DNA of 64,000 bases from Pohlia nutans. Its lineage: Eukaryota > Streptophyta > Bryopsida > Bryales > Mniaceae. Below the pieces are notes generated by a model. The model was not told the origin of the DNA. It was given only the letters and a program-made list of their open reading frames with translations, and made no database searches. Below, piece by piece: positions 24,932 through 35,795 of the stretch. The stretch lies in contig CM040085.1 in the NCBI GenBank assembly GCA_022496805.1, positions 27,681,811 through 27,745,810 on the forward strand. Direction: 5' to 3'. Made by a program: the position numbers and the translations under genes. Numbering within the stretch: the stretch's first letter is position 1; each line of letters starts with the position of its first letter.

Positions 24932-25586
24932 ATCTTCATCCATCTTGTGGATGAAACGTGTAGTTGCTATCTATATTGACAGCTTTTGCATCTACAAGGT
25001 GTCAATATTGGGTCTCAATTGCCAATTGAATAGTAAAAATGCACTGTGGTGTAGTGTATTTTAAGTTTTGAGGATCTTTTTACCAAAACTCAATTTAAAC
25101 CATTAAAATGATTTGTTTTGAATTTGAACATAACTAGCAATATGAAGTTTACCAAATCTAGTTTCTACAACACTTTGATTTTTAAAAAAAATTTAAGTTT
25201 TTTAATTTTTTTTATTACGGTCACAAGTTGAATACTTATTACCATGGGTTGGTTATTTTTGCTAATTTTACAATCACGGTAAAAAAAATTCCACCATGAT
25301 GATCTTCATTGTGATTTACACCCATGGTAGAATTTTGGCGTGATTGAATATATATTGTAATTGATATGAATTTCAATAGCATTCATTTAAAAAAATTATA
25401 AGAATTACAACTTTTCACCAAAATATATGAATATTTTTTGACATGTACTATACACATGCCTTCATCTACTAAAATTATAATATCAAATATTAATGCTAAT
25501 CACAGTGCCAAAATAAATTGTGGAATGAATAAATTGTGGAATGTGATGCTAATTCCATGATAATTCCATGGTAATACATCCGGTCC

Positions 25587-25598
25587 TATAGGGGTTAA
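25587..25598. repeat. solitary right end of a TTAA-family element
   Basis: Reads CCTATAGGGGTTAA preceded by CCGGT, i.e. inverted TTAACCCCTATAGGACC, the GGACC subfamily end. No left partner was found between 24932 and here, so the other half is lost or too diverged. Confidence 0.55.
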
Positions 25599-25754
25599 TG
25601 TGGTGGAAAAATGGTGTCAGTGGGGAAGTGACGAAAGAGCTCGTGACGTCACCCGAGACCAAAGTCTGAGGTCACTGGCGCATGCCCCACAGGACAGGCG
25701 GAATAATTTAACACTATTTCTGGAAATTTTAATTACGCTGATAATTTCAAAACA

Positions 25755-26044
25755 TTAACCTTTAAACGTCACATGTTTCTAAACCAATTTTATCTAATCA
25801 TGCTAAATTTTGAACTCTAAAACTAAAAAATGTAATTTATACAATTTTACAAAGGTTAATGCTTTCAAATCCATTAAAACAATATTTAAAGTCTTTTTTG
25901 GAATTTTAACCATATGGATAATTTGTAGCTTGATGATGTCCTACATTTTGTCTATTGAACCAAATTTCATCAAACATATGGAAGGCACAAATTATAACAC
26001 ATCTATATTTAGTCCGCAATACCCCTTAGACTTTTAGGGGTTAA
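25755..26044. mobile_element. TTAA-family MITE, 290 bp
   Basis: Left TTAACCTTTAAACGTC, right inverted TTAACCCCTAAAAGTC, intact TTAA at 25755-25758 and 26041-26044. A 75-codon open frame inside is AT-driven and not accepted as a gene. Confidence 0.75.
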
Positions 26045-26379
26045 AGGTTAATTTTTTCATTTTAATTTTTGAACAAAACTTCATCAAAATTGTAGAAGGA
26101 ATATTTTGTAACAAGTCTTCATTTTGGTTCAAAATTCTTGGGCTATTACGGTCTCCTTCCATGTATCAGTGGGGCTTTGGAAATCTAAAAGCTATCTATG
26201 CCATACCAAAATGGATAAACTCAAGAGTTTGATTTCAATTCTTGCAGACATCAATAGAGCATCAGTGGTTCTTGAGATTTGTGAGTTAACCGAAAACAAA
26301 ACAGGAGTTGAAGAGGAGTTGAAGAGGAGTTCCCTCTCTATAATTAAATTTTCTGACAACCATTGTTAATAAATTGTCC

Positions 26380-26600
26380 CCATGGTCGGGGCTCTTGGCT
26401 TGGGGGAGCGGATGGGAACTCTCCTCTAGCATTGGGGAGGTCACGAGTTCTATGCCCCATGGTGGCAAAGGATCTTACTTTAGATTATTCTTCAACTCAC
26501 CTTAAACTAGTTTTGCCGTCTTTTTGAACTGAAAACGAGTTGAAGGTGAGTATGAGGTGAGTTTCCACTTTGAGACACTCTTTTCGGTTAACTCTTTGGA
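26380..26600 (+). mobile_element. tRNA-like SINE-type repeat, copy 1
   Basis: The core GGCTTGGGGGAGCGG...GAACTCTCCTCTAGCATTGGGGAGGTCACGAGTTCTATGCC (only key parts meant) has the spacing of a tRNA-derived Pol III promoter: a box-A-like start and a box-B-like GAGTTCTATGCC about 40 nt later. A homologous copy, inverted, occurs at 57680-57905 and extends through the TCAACTCACC...AACTCTTT tail. It is too degraded to be a functional tRNA. Confidence 0.45.
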
Positions 26601-26602
26601 CT

Positions 26603-26811
26603 ACTCTAAATAGTGTATTTAGTGTGAGATACACTAATTTACATAAACATGTTGTAATTTTTTACTGTTGACCAATTTTTTTACCCTCTATATTGGTCAA
26701 GATGGGGATCTTTCAATAGTATTGGTAATTTTTTTTGTCGAGAGTAAAAATCTATAACATTTTCAAATCTTATAATTATCTCACACTAAATACACTATTT
26801 AGTGTAGTGGC
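26603..26811. mobile_element. foldback MITE, about 0.2 kb
   Basis: TAAATAGTGTATTTAGTGTG on the left is inverted as CACACTAAATACACTATTTA on the right, around a roughly 140-bp AT-rich core. It directly abuts the SINE-like repeat. Confidence 0.75.
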
Positions 26812-27037
26812 TTTCACCGCCCAGATCCTCACATGGAAGTCTGCCCTTAGGGGATTAACATAACAAGCACAGGGAGTAAACAAGCAGCTGGCATCCGTCA
26901 ACAGATCCTCGCTCACCCCCGTGTCTCCAGACATGCAATTGGTACGAATCCCGTAATGCCCATATTCTGCCCATATTTCACGCCATCTCCTGTCTGGACC
27001 TCTGCAAGCACAGAACATGATTGCCGTGACCTGCAAC

Positions 27038-27196
27038 ATGGCATCAACAATCATGGCTTCCGAAGCTTGGTCTTCTTCTAACCTTAAATCCTGGTCCTCA
27101 ACAACTTTCTCTTCTCATCGATTCGTCTGGAGCCGGCAGGGGACACCCGTGGCGAGCTCTGCAGATTGTCCATCAGTTCAGCACTGCCACCGTTAG
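27038..27196 (+). CDS. possible first exon, transit-peptide-like (52 codons)
   Basis: The ATG in a good context (CAACATGGC) opens MASTIMASEAWSSSN and continues as a Ser/Thr-rich, acid-poor stretch, composition typical of a plastid transit peptide, ending at TAG 27194-27196. It lies 1.3 kb upstream of the Deg-like gene's first visible exon, which has no in-frame ATG, so it could be that gene's 5' exon if a donor before the TAG is used. I could not pick a donor with confidence. Confidence 0.3.
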   Translation: MASTIMASEAWSSSNLKSWSSTTFSSHRFVWSRQGTPVASSADCPSVQHCHR

Positions 27197-27368
27197 CATT
27201 AATTAGTTAAGAGGCACCAATGTGTAGCAGAGAGGATAATGCAAGGTACTGCTTGGATCGATCTATGGTGAAGACGGCAATCGGGTGCGCCTCAAATGAA
27301 CCGAAGTGATCCGACTCACGTGGTACTAACTATATTCCTGCCAATCTTGATCAGCTTCTATATATTTC

Positions 27369-28011
27369 TTAAGTTCTCTTGCCTTGCTTCTTTGCGATGG
27401 GATTCATGATCATCGATTACCTCGTCTTAGTGAGTCTATCACAGAATTCCGTATCTGGGATCCTTCTGTACCGGACAGAAATGCACGAACCTCCAACTTT
27501 GTTTTATTATGTACACAGACTAAGAGTCTAGCTTGACGTGGATATTTGTAGTAGTACGTGATTGCGCTCGGTACGTACATTGATGGAGTACTTAGATCTC
27601 TTAGCAGGATGGGGCTCACAGAAGCAAAATGAAGAAGTCACCCTGCTAGAAATGTTTTTTGTAACGAAGGACCGGCCTGCTTGCTATCTCATAATTAAGT
27701 TCTCTTGCTTTGCTTCCTGGGTTCTTTGCGATGAGGATTCATGATCATCGACCACCTCTAGTATATCACAGAATTCGGTATCTGGGATCCTTCTGTACTA
27801 GACAGAAATGCACGAACCTCCAACTTTGTTTTATTACACAGACTAGGAGTCTAGCTTGACGTGGATATTTGTAGTAGTACGTCACGATTACGCTCGATAC
27901 GTACATTGATGGAGTACTTAGATCTCTTAGCAGGATGGGTTTCACAGAGGCAAAATGAAGAAGTCACCCTGCTAGAAATGTATTTTGTGACGAAGGACCG
28001 GTCTGTTTCAC
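27369..28011 (+). repeat. tandem duplication, about 320-bp units
   Basis: Unit 1 (27369-27694) and unit 2 (27695-28011) share TTAAGTTCTCTTGC, ATTCATGATCATCGA, TATCTGGGATCCTTCTGTAC, GCACGAACCTCCAACTTTG and GTCACCCTGCTAGAAATG, with only scattered differences and small indels. This points to a recent local duplication, in the presumed 5' intron or promoter of the Deg-like gene. Confidence 0.92.
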
Positions 28012-28470
28012 TTTAGCCACACCTAGCTAGCCTCGGACCTTTTGTGAATACCCTGAGTTAGAATCTTCTAACTTGATTGGACCGAGGGTCTTGTAGAAAC
28101 TCTAGCTAGCGTGAATTGCAGATAGAGGGCATCTCTTATTGTGTACTGAATCGGGGTGTCAATATTCCTGGGTGACTGTCTTCTCCACATGTTCGTTGAC
28201 GAATTAGCGGCCGAGGTCTTTTTTTCTTTTCCCATCTGGAGTTTGAAACCACAATTCAGAGAGCATGTAGCATATGACGGCGATCGGCTCTAGACTCGAC
28301 TAGCCTACTGATCGACACTTCTTTTGTGGATCTTGAGTTGGCAATGAAAGGTCATGTTTTGTTTCAGAGTTTGTTTCCTTCTCCTCCTCAATTCCCATTC
28401 CTACTTCTAAGTGTCTATTGCTGCTGGAGAATTTAATTCGTGACTTGACGCCTTTCAATCGGCCTGGTAG
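28012..28470. other. 5' region of the Deg-like gene, unresolved
   Basis: No secure exon. GCTAGCCTCGGACC and GACCGAGGGTC...CTAGCTAGC form a loose inverted repeat (28027-28110). A poly-pyrimidine stretch precedes AG at 28469-28470, a plausible acceptor. Confidence 0.4.
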
Positions 28471-31400
28471 GAAAAGGGAACTGGTAAGCGAAAATTCGGC
28501 CAAGTGGAACCCTGGAAGCAACTGACTGGAAGTTACTTTCAGAGGTCTCAAGGAGCCGTTGACAGATTCGGTGCGATTCATATATTAAACTCCTCTCAGG
28601 GCGAGTTCGGTGCACAAGATGACAGTACAGGATCGTGTACCCCAGACTTAGAGTATCAGAGTGGCAAGCATTATGAAGGCAAGCCAGTGCCAACTTGGAG
28701 CACGAATTTCACCGAAGATTCAGACTACGAAGGAACAAGCTGCAGTAGTGTTTGTGATCTTTCGTCTAGTTCCTGCGACCTTCCACCGCTGAAGCTTCTC
28801 TGCCCACCTCAGGCTCTGCAAGTGAGTGCTTTCAACGCTTGTATTCATGATGACAATACTAAAATTTCAAGAGGCGTATTCCATCATTGTTTCAAATACA
28901 CCAATATGTAATTTAATTAGTTAGGTCAGAGGCTTCTGTAATCGAGTTCGCTTACAAGTGGATATTTGTTTTTGGGGGTGAACTCACAACAGAATGTACA
29001 TGGGCCATATGCCGAGGTTCAAAAGGTAGATTCAGGGCACAATGACTTCGACCAAGATGAGATCAGTGCTAGTTGGACATTGCCCAGAACTGAATACAGG
29101 TACTCAGTTGATCCCACTGGGATAGGAAACCCTAAACCGCTCCGAAGGCTTCCAGTCATGGAGGCAGAAAGCTCCGAAAATGATCAAGATTCATATCATG
29201 ACCAACGTGTCCATTACAGATTTGCCTCTGCGGGTTTAGAAGTCTCCTTACTTGAGCGCATGGAAGCACGTCAGAGAACGCAGGTAAAGCTTTCGAACCA
29301 ACACTCTAGAGTCTAGACCTAGCTAAGAAAGAGCTCACTAAACCATATTTCAAAAAGGGAATAAAAACCGTATGTAGATACTTTATGATCTTATCAATTG
29401 AATGAACGTGAACATTGCATTGCCTAAAGTGCGTCCAAATTGTGACATTCGAGCTCTAAAACTAGAACTGCCAGTATGGATCTGAAGCTCCAGACAGGCG
29501 ACTGGAAAAGCGCCAATATTTAGAAATTGGGTGAAAGCACAGTAAACTGAACCATTAAAGTCATCCTTAGTGCTGAAATTACAATTTTCTTGGTCAAAGG
29601 CCATAATTTAGGACTAAGAATTCATATATTTAAGTTCAAATTTGGTAGAGCCCTCCATAGTTCTATTAGGCACTTCAATCTCAAGTTTCAAATTAAAATA
29701 TTAAAAAAGGTTACTAAAAGTAAAGTTTGAAAATAGATGTCTAAAACAAATTTCGGGAGCAAATCTAATGAATTGAATCATGTTCAATATGAATATAAAT
29801 TATATATTCTATAAGTTCATTGTGCATTCGAGGGCTCCAAAGAAAAAAATTCTTGAAAAAAATAATATTTAATGCAATTTCAACATGTTTTATATCTACT
29901 TTTCAATTTGGTCAGAACTACTTTTTCCAATTCTAACCGCTTTAACCTTACTATAACACACATAAATACTTATTGAACATGTTTTTTTCAATTTTTTTGG
30001 TTAGACTTTGTTAAACCTTGTATTTTTTATTTTATTCACAAAAAAATTCACAAAAAAAATAAATTTAATGAATTTTTGGACCCTGCATTGTTGCTTCTTC
30101 ACAGGGATCACAAGTGGTTCAGTTTACCATGCTTTCATCTAATTGCGGCATTTTAACTAATATGTTGGTATTGTTGCCTGCAGGATGAAACACATGAAGT
30201 AGAACGATGTAGTCATGTCATATCACCAGAGGTATGCCTCACTAATTCCTTTCATTCAAACATCATGAATGCATCACTTTCAATTGGTAGCTAGCTGCCG
30301 TTGATTAATTATTGTGGTGGCATCATTTCACTATTTTACATAGCTTCAAATTTTACCAATCTAAAGAGGACAATGCTCAACTGTTGCAGCTCTTGATTAT
30401 GTTTCATAATCAGGTAGACCTATGTGAAAATATACATATGTCTGATTTCCTGCAAAGTCGTGAACATTCTGTGTATGCAACTTTCATACGGCTGAATATA
30501 TTGATATATTAATCTTGAATGCATTACTTTGGTAGCTACACTGATTATCCCATTTAGTGAGTGTGATACTAATTCCCAAGGAACGCACTATTTTGCCAAA
30601 TCTCAAAATTAGTGAGAGCTGAATTTTTTACCGAATAGCTGAAGTCTTCATGTCTCGCTAATTTTACATTATAATGATATTTAGTATCACCTTCACTAAT
30701 TTCCCACACGCACTATAACCCCCCCTCACTAAATGGGATAATCAGTGTAACTGCGGTTGATTAATTAATGTGGTGGCATCATTGAATTTCATTATTAAAT
30801 TACATAACTTCGAATTTCACCAATCTAAAGAGGACATTTTAGCTTCGTGCTCAACTGGTGCAGCTCTTGGTTACGTTACATGATCAACAAATATATACGT
30901 CTGATCGATTTACTGCAAGTGATGAACATTCTATGTATGCAAAACTTTCAATGTGGCTGAAAATGCTGAATATATTGATGTGCAGGACTTAGTATGGGGA
31001 AGTGTGAGGCACTATTGTGGCATGGTGCTAGATAGAGAAACCAGGAGTCTGCTGGGAACGGCTGTGCTGTTCATAGCGCCGGAGGCTGCTGCAAGAGAGC
31101 AGCCGAAATCGGCATGGGTGACGTGCGTGCAAGCGGTCGAAGGGCGGACAGAGGTGCTGATCAAGAATAGTCGGGGTGGCATCCACACCGCGCAGCTTTT
31201 GCTCACGAGCGCCGCGTTGGGCTTGGCCCTGTTCAGCGTCAACGTGTGGCAAGGCACTTTTGCGCTGGCCTTCCTGAGCAGACTCACTGGCCCGGCTAGT
31301 CTCCCTCACCGCCTCTTTGTGGACGCCGACCGCGGCGACCGCGTCTATGTGATCGGGTAACAATCCTTACTTCCCTTGGAAATCAAATTCAACTTCATAT

Positions 31401-33752
31401 TAGAGCATTCCCACCAGTGTTGACTGTTATCATCAAATTTCTTGCTAAAAATCAAGGTTCCGATTTGACTTGGGAAGACTTTTTTTGTCAATCAAAGCAT
31501 TCAAGGTTGGTATATTGCTTATGAATAGTGAATACGAGTCAGACTTCTTTTTTCTGGTAAAATTTAGGTTTGGGTTGATATATAGATATATTAGAAATGT
31601 GCAGGACTTAGTTTGGAAATAAGGATATTAGCGTCATTGGTGGGCATGCTCTTAGTACCCTACTTCTCACCAGTTGAGGTTGTCCAAGAGAGCATTCCCA
31701 CTAGTTGAGGTTGGTATCTCTATTAAATTTGGTTGAGACCTTGTATAATTGCCTTGAGCTCAAATTTGTGAGCAAAGAGAAGTTTGGTATTCAAAACCAA
31801 AATACTAGTCATGAGTGGTATGATTGGCAAAAAAAGAATTCTCAAGTTAAAGTGGAACTTCACTTTTTGGCACTTCAAACTGGTGAGAATGCTTTAAGAA
31901 ACTTAAGGTTAATGTGGGAAAAAAAGTTAACATGGAAACTTTTAAGCCCCATTTTACATTGAGATGTCACTGGTAGGAATTAGTTCCTTTCCAACTGACC
32001 ATCATTTGTGTCCTAAATTCCTAGCTTAAATGGTCCCTTGCAGTGATTCAATTCTTAAAAAAAAAAAAGTTGTTTTCAAGAACCATTTAAATTACAAGAG
32101 ACCAGTCTAAAGGACCAAAATAATTCTTACTACACCGATTATTGCCATTAGTGTGTCATAGAATTAGTATGAGACTTTACACCAATCCTCACACTAATTT
32201 ATCTCAAATGTATATTATTGTAAGAATTGTCAAATACTCTCAATTTCTGTAACTCACACTTTTGTTCTAATGCCACAATTACTGTGAGAATACTGAATTA
32301 CTGTGACCCACAGTAATGACAATAATCGGTGTTGAATTGACTCACAGTAATATAGTTGAATATGACCTGTACAGTACAGTACATATGGTACTATATAGTA
32401 GCTGCGTTAGGAGCTAAAAGTATAGTTAATTGAATCTTTTTTATAATTCCACCTACTATTGAAAAGATTATCTTATCATTATAATGGTCATATTCATAAT
32501 TACATTTGCCTAAATCGGGTGTTAGGTTTGGAAGTTCCAATCTCTTAAAATTTTGCCAACCTTTTGAAATTTTGCCAATTCAACTACAATGAAAATGTAC
32601 ATAGTTTCACAAAATTAGTGCATAATTCAGAAAAAACAAGGCTTTCAATTTGACTTGCAACTAAAAACCCATCTGAAGGCCAGGCTGCACAGGGCAGAAA
32701 GGAAATTCACCAAAACAAGTGACAACTTTTGATTGTTTTATTTAAGAATAGTGATGATAGATTAATCTTTCCATTCCATTTGAAAGTAGAGCTTCTTGTG
32801 TTGACAAAGCGATGTGTACAAACTCTGTTCTTTGATTAATGGAAAGGTTATGTTTAGCCAAACACCACGTGTAACCTTGAGCTCAATCATTTTCTTGTCC
32901 TACTAGTTTACAAAAATGCATTCTATTTCATCTCTTCTGAGACCAGTTGCTTCATGGCATGACAGGCCTTGACATGAACACTTGAAAGTCACATTTTCAT
33001 CAAAATAAGGAAAACTACTCTATTTGTGTCATGTGACTACTTGTGTCACTTTGTGATCATTATGTACTAGTGTCTTACATTGAAAATTTTGATATGTACA
33101 CTTCTAGGCTTACACTGTCACAAATAGGGTGACTTCCAAGTCATGGCACAAATGGGGTGGCTTATCTTATTTGTGCCACCCTATTTGTACCATGACTCGG
33201 AAGGACCTAGAAACCTGAATTGGACCTCATGTTTTTTTTTAACATTTTGGAGTAAGCCTTATGTAGAGTATCTTTTATTCAAATTTATTTGTTTTTTGAC
33301 CAACACATGCAGTGTTCATCACTGATTGTGATGATATAAAATTTGGTTCCATTTGAATTACATTCTTCACAATATGATCAATTGAATTTGTCATTTTAAA
33401 CCAAGAACCCTTGAGGATTAGTTGATATAGCCATCAATTGCTAACAGTCATTCTATTGATCGATTGCAGGTATGAGAAGCCGTGGGAGTCTGAGTTTGCA
33501 ACAACAGCAGATGCCAGAGTGCGGCCGGGAAGAATCATCGACGCCGGGAGGCACACAATTGTAGAGATCGACTTCACTACGGGTCGATTAGGCGGCTCTG
33601 TGGCTTCTCCCGCGGGCTTCCGAGGCGGGCTGGTTGTGCGAGCTGATGGTCTGCTGGCAGGGCTCATCACCGGCGAGCTCTTGCCTCGTCACAGAACGAA
33701 CATTGATTTTTCTCCCGCTTACAATGTCCACGCCCTTCTTGAGGAGCTCTAA
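28471..33752 (+). CDS. Deg/HtrA-like trypsin-fold protein lacking the catalytic triad (spliced; 5' end unresolved)
   Basis: Exons: about 28471-28821, 28993-29283, 30184-30231, 30986-31356, 33470-33752 (stop TAA). All internal borders are AG/GT and every junction keeps phase. The first visible exon has no ATG, so at least one exon lies upstream. The N-terminal ~230 residues are acidic and Ser-rich (EDSDYEGTSCSS, ESSENDQDSYHDQ), probably disordered. The C-terminal ~215 residues follow a Deg/trypsin pattern: GTAVLFI, TCVQAVEG, LGLALFSV, VYVIGYEKPW, GRIIDAG, GFRGGLVVRADGLLAGLITG. Compared with Deg consensus TNAHVVEG, TDLALLKI and GNSGGPLV, the His is Gln, the Asp is Gly and the Ser is Arg. The frame is intact over five exons, so this is more likely a selected non-enzymatic protein than a dead gene. 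No PDZ domain is seen. Two foldback MITEs sit in its introns. Confidence 0.65.
30298..30982 (+). repeat. intron duplication around a MITE
   Basis: Copy 1 (30298-30510) and copy 2 (30755-30982) share TTGATTAATTA, GTGGTGGCATCATT, CCAATCTAAAGAGGACA, CAGCTCTTG, GTGAACATTCT and GCTGAATATATTGAT. Copy 2 ends in the real splice acceptor GATGTGCAG. Copy 1 reads GATATATTA at that place and has lost it. Confidence 0.85.
30539..30747. mobile_element. Stowaway-like foldback MITE, 209 bp, TA duplication
   Basis: CACTGATTATCCCATTTAGT is perfectly inverted at the right end (to 30747) and flanked by TA on both sides. It separates the two copies of the intron duplication. Confidence 0.88.
32133..32331. mobile_element. 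Stowaway-like foldback MITE, 199 bp
   Basis: CACCGATTATTGCCATTA faces TAATGACAATAATCGGTG at the right end. TA precedes the left end, while the right flank is TT, a decayed duplication. The ends are related to the 30539 element (CACTGATTATCCCATTTAGT), so one family has hit two introns of the same gene. Confidence 0.75.
33010..33215. repeat. CACCCTATTTGTG-type MITE repeat
   Basis: Contains TGTCACTTTGTGATCA, ATGTACTAGTG, GTCACAAATAGGGTGACTT and TTGTGCCACCCTATTTGTAC, the same modules as at 13759-13905 and 34393-35172 in rearranged order. Confidence 0.6.
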
Positions 33753-34392
33753 GGGCAGGCTTCCATGTGAGGATTGGGCCCGACCGGTAAAATCCAGTAG
33801 AAGACAAGAACTCAAGTCTCAAGAACCACCAATGGTCCGTGACTGGTGTCTGCGAGAATTGAAACCAAACTCTTGGGTTCACCCATTTCAGTATGACATC
33901 AGTAGCTCCAGTGATTGGCTGGTTTCCACACTTTTGCTAATTTTAATCCGAGCATCCACTGGCAGAGGCACATGAAAGTTGCTTTTGCATAGAGGTGCCG
34001 GTCTAGTCCAGCTTTCCAGTACCCCACCGATACATGGAAGGAGGCTCCGAGTTCATGTCATTACTTCCCTTCATAGAAAATCTCGTTGGTTCAGTTGAAA
34101 TGAACCATTATTATTACTTGTTCTGCAACTTATGGACTTCCAAAGAAATGTTTGTAACTTGTGTAGGGTTCCCTCTTTCAGGTTTAGGTACATGTACACC
34201 ATCGACTGGGGTCCCATCCGATATGTCGGTATACTAGGTCCATCAGATATTCATTCTAGATATACGAAGTGACTAGATCCGTATTTACTTGTCATGGCAT
34301 TTTGGCAAATTGTTATCAGTACTGCACTGGTTGTACACCTGACCAAAACAAGTGAATGTCTACTGATTCTGAATTGATATGCTGAAATGTTA
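33753..34392 (+). other. 3' flank of the Deg-like gene
   Basis: Begins at the stop codon with GC-balanced sequence that is likely 3' UTR for a few hundred bases. No further gene or clear poly(A) signal was chosen. Confidence 0.4.
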
Positions 34393-35172
34393 AGGTAAAC
34401 CACCCTATTTGTGTCACGATTTGGAAGTCATACTATTTATACTACTATGTACTACGAGCATCGCTACGTGGCTTTCAAAGTAGACGAGTACAACATTTTT
34501 TGGATGAAAAGCAAGCAACTAATGTTTGAACCTACCAAAAATAAATATTCTCTTTGCTCTGGCAAACAAAAAAAAATTGCCATGGTTTTGCAACTCTGGC
34601 AAATACTAATTTCTTTTTCAGTTAGTAGTTTGGATGATAAATGATGAAGATTTGCATCATGACACTAAAAAACAAGTTGCAATATTGGTTGGAAGTTAAT
34701 ATAGCAAATTGTACAAGTGGGATAATCAAGTGACCTTCCCTCTAAATAAGTGGTTGACTTCCCACTAGTGATGAAGTTTAACCCTTAACTGCCCAACCGT
34801 TCAATTTTTGAACAATGTACAGATTTCATCCACATTTTCTCATCCGTCAGGCACTTTTTGCAAGGAAAAAATATACTACAAAATTCTATGGCAAGATAGC
34901 TTCATACATGTGTGATCCGATTAGAAAAAAGGTAATTTGTGAAAATTTTATGCCTCATTTCATGTTGCAGTGATTCACCAAAAAATTTGAAGATTTTAGT
35001 CTAAATGTGCTCTTGAAAAATTAACTCATAAAATTAAGCAACCAAAAATCTCCAAAAATCATTACAGTTAGAGTATTACATTTCAACCCATGACAACAAA
35101 TTTCATCCACAAATTGTTGATATCTTATTTAGTAGTTACATAGTAACTACAAAGTGGCACAAATAGGGTGAT
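34393..35172. mobile_element. CACCCTATTTGTG-type MITE interrupted by a TTAA-family fragment
   Basis: The left end GTAAACCACCCTATTTGTG and the inverted right end (AAAGTGGCACAAATAGGGTG then ATTTAC) belong to the family at 13759 and 33010. A truncated TTAA element lies between them from 34778, apparently nested. Confidence 0.55.
34778..35118. mobile_element. truncated TTAA-family MITE
   Basis: Starts TTAACCCTTAACTGCC and follows the 18249-18824 element in order (TCATCCGTCA, TGTGTGATCCGATTA, GAAAATTTTATGCCTCATTT, CAACAAATTTCAT). It ends before the right terminus. Confidence 0.75.
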
Positions 35173-35795
35173 TTACTTTATTGTAAACACGTGGATGCTA
35201 ATGAGTCATCGACATTATGATAAATACAAAACATAAACAACTCCTTAGTGACCTATTTGAAGAACTGACAAATTGTGGAGCTTAACCCAAAGCAACTCTA
35301 ATTGACACTTATTAGAAATCTGCTTAAATTGACAACATTTTTGACATGAAAATATTGTCTCACTTTACAAATCAAGGAAGAGGCTTGATAAGTGATATCG
35401 GAAAAGTTAAACCTAAAAAATAAATGAGAAGATATTCTATGTTAAAAGTTGAATTTATTAAGACACAAATAAGTGATAACAACGTCAACCAAAATCAAAA
35501 CACAACACAAGCGGAAAACAGTATGTTATCGAGATCAGTCAATCTGTAACTAGAGGTCAATTCTCCCCATTCATTGATCCAACCATAAGAAAAAATAAGA
35601 TAAAGAGTTATGGAATCTAGCAAGTTACACCTGCTTAAAAGTACGGTGCCTTCAGCTGTTAATTAATACATTGATCATCTCAAATTTGTGAGAAATGAAT
35701 AGTCGTAGATGGTACAAGGTTGTAATCGAGTCAGCAGCTCCAGAATGTATCTACACGTCATACTGAATGAATTAATCGGTCTACCTGTGAATGAT
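35173..35795. other. 3' flank of the formin, no gene seen
   Basis: AT-rich. The last ~150 bp before 35795 are probably formin 3' UTR on the minus strand. No other feature is supported. Confidence 0.4.

Larger units (their letters stand above)
31357..33469 (+). other. long intron 4 of the Deg-like gene
   Basis: 2.1 kb with GT (31357) and AG (33468-33469) borders. It holds a foldback MITE (32133-32331), a CACCCTATTTGTG-type repeat (33010-33215) and AT-rich filler. A few open frames inside lack support. Confidence 0.7.

Noticed and set aside
28504..28506. GTG as start of the Deg-like protein
   Set aside because: A plant nuclear gene would not normally start at GTG. The frame is open back to 28471, just after a plausible acceptor, so this is an internal exon.
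31012..31363. Minus-strand frames across exon 4 of the Deg-like gene
   Set aside because: They are antisense shadows of a GC-rich exon with good splice borders on the plus strand.
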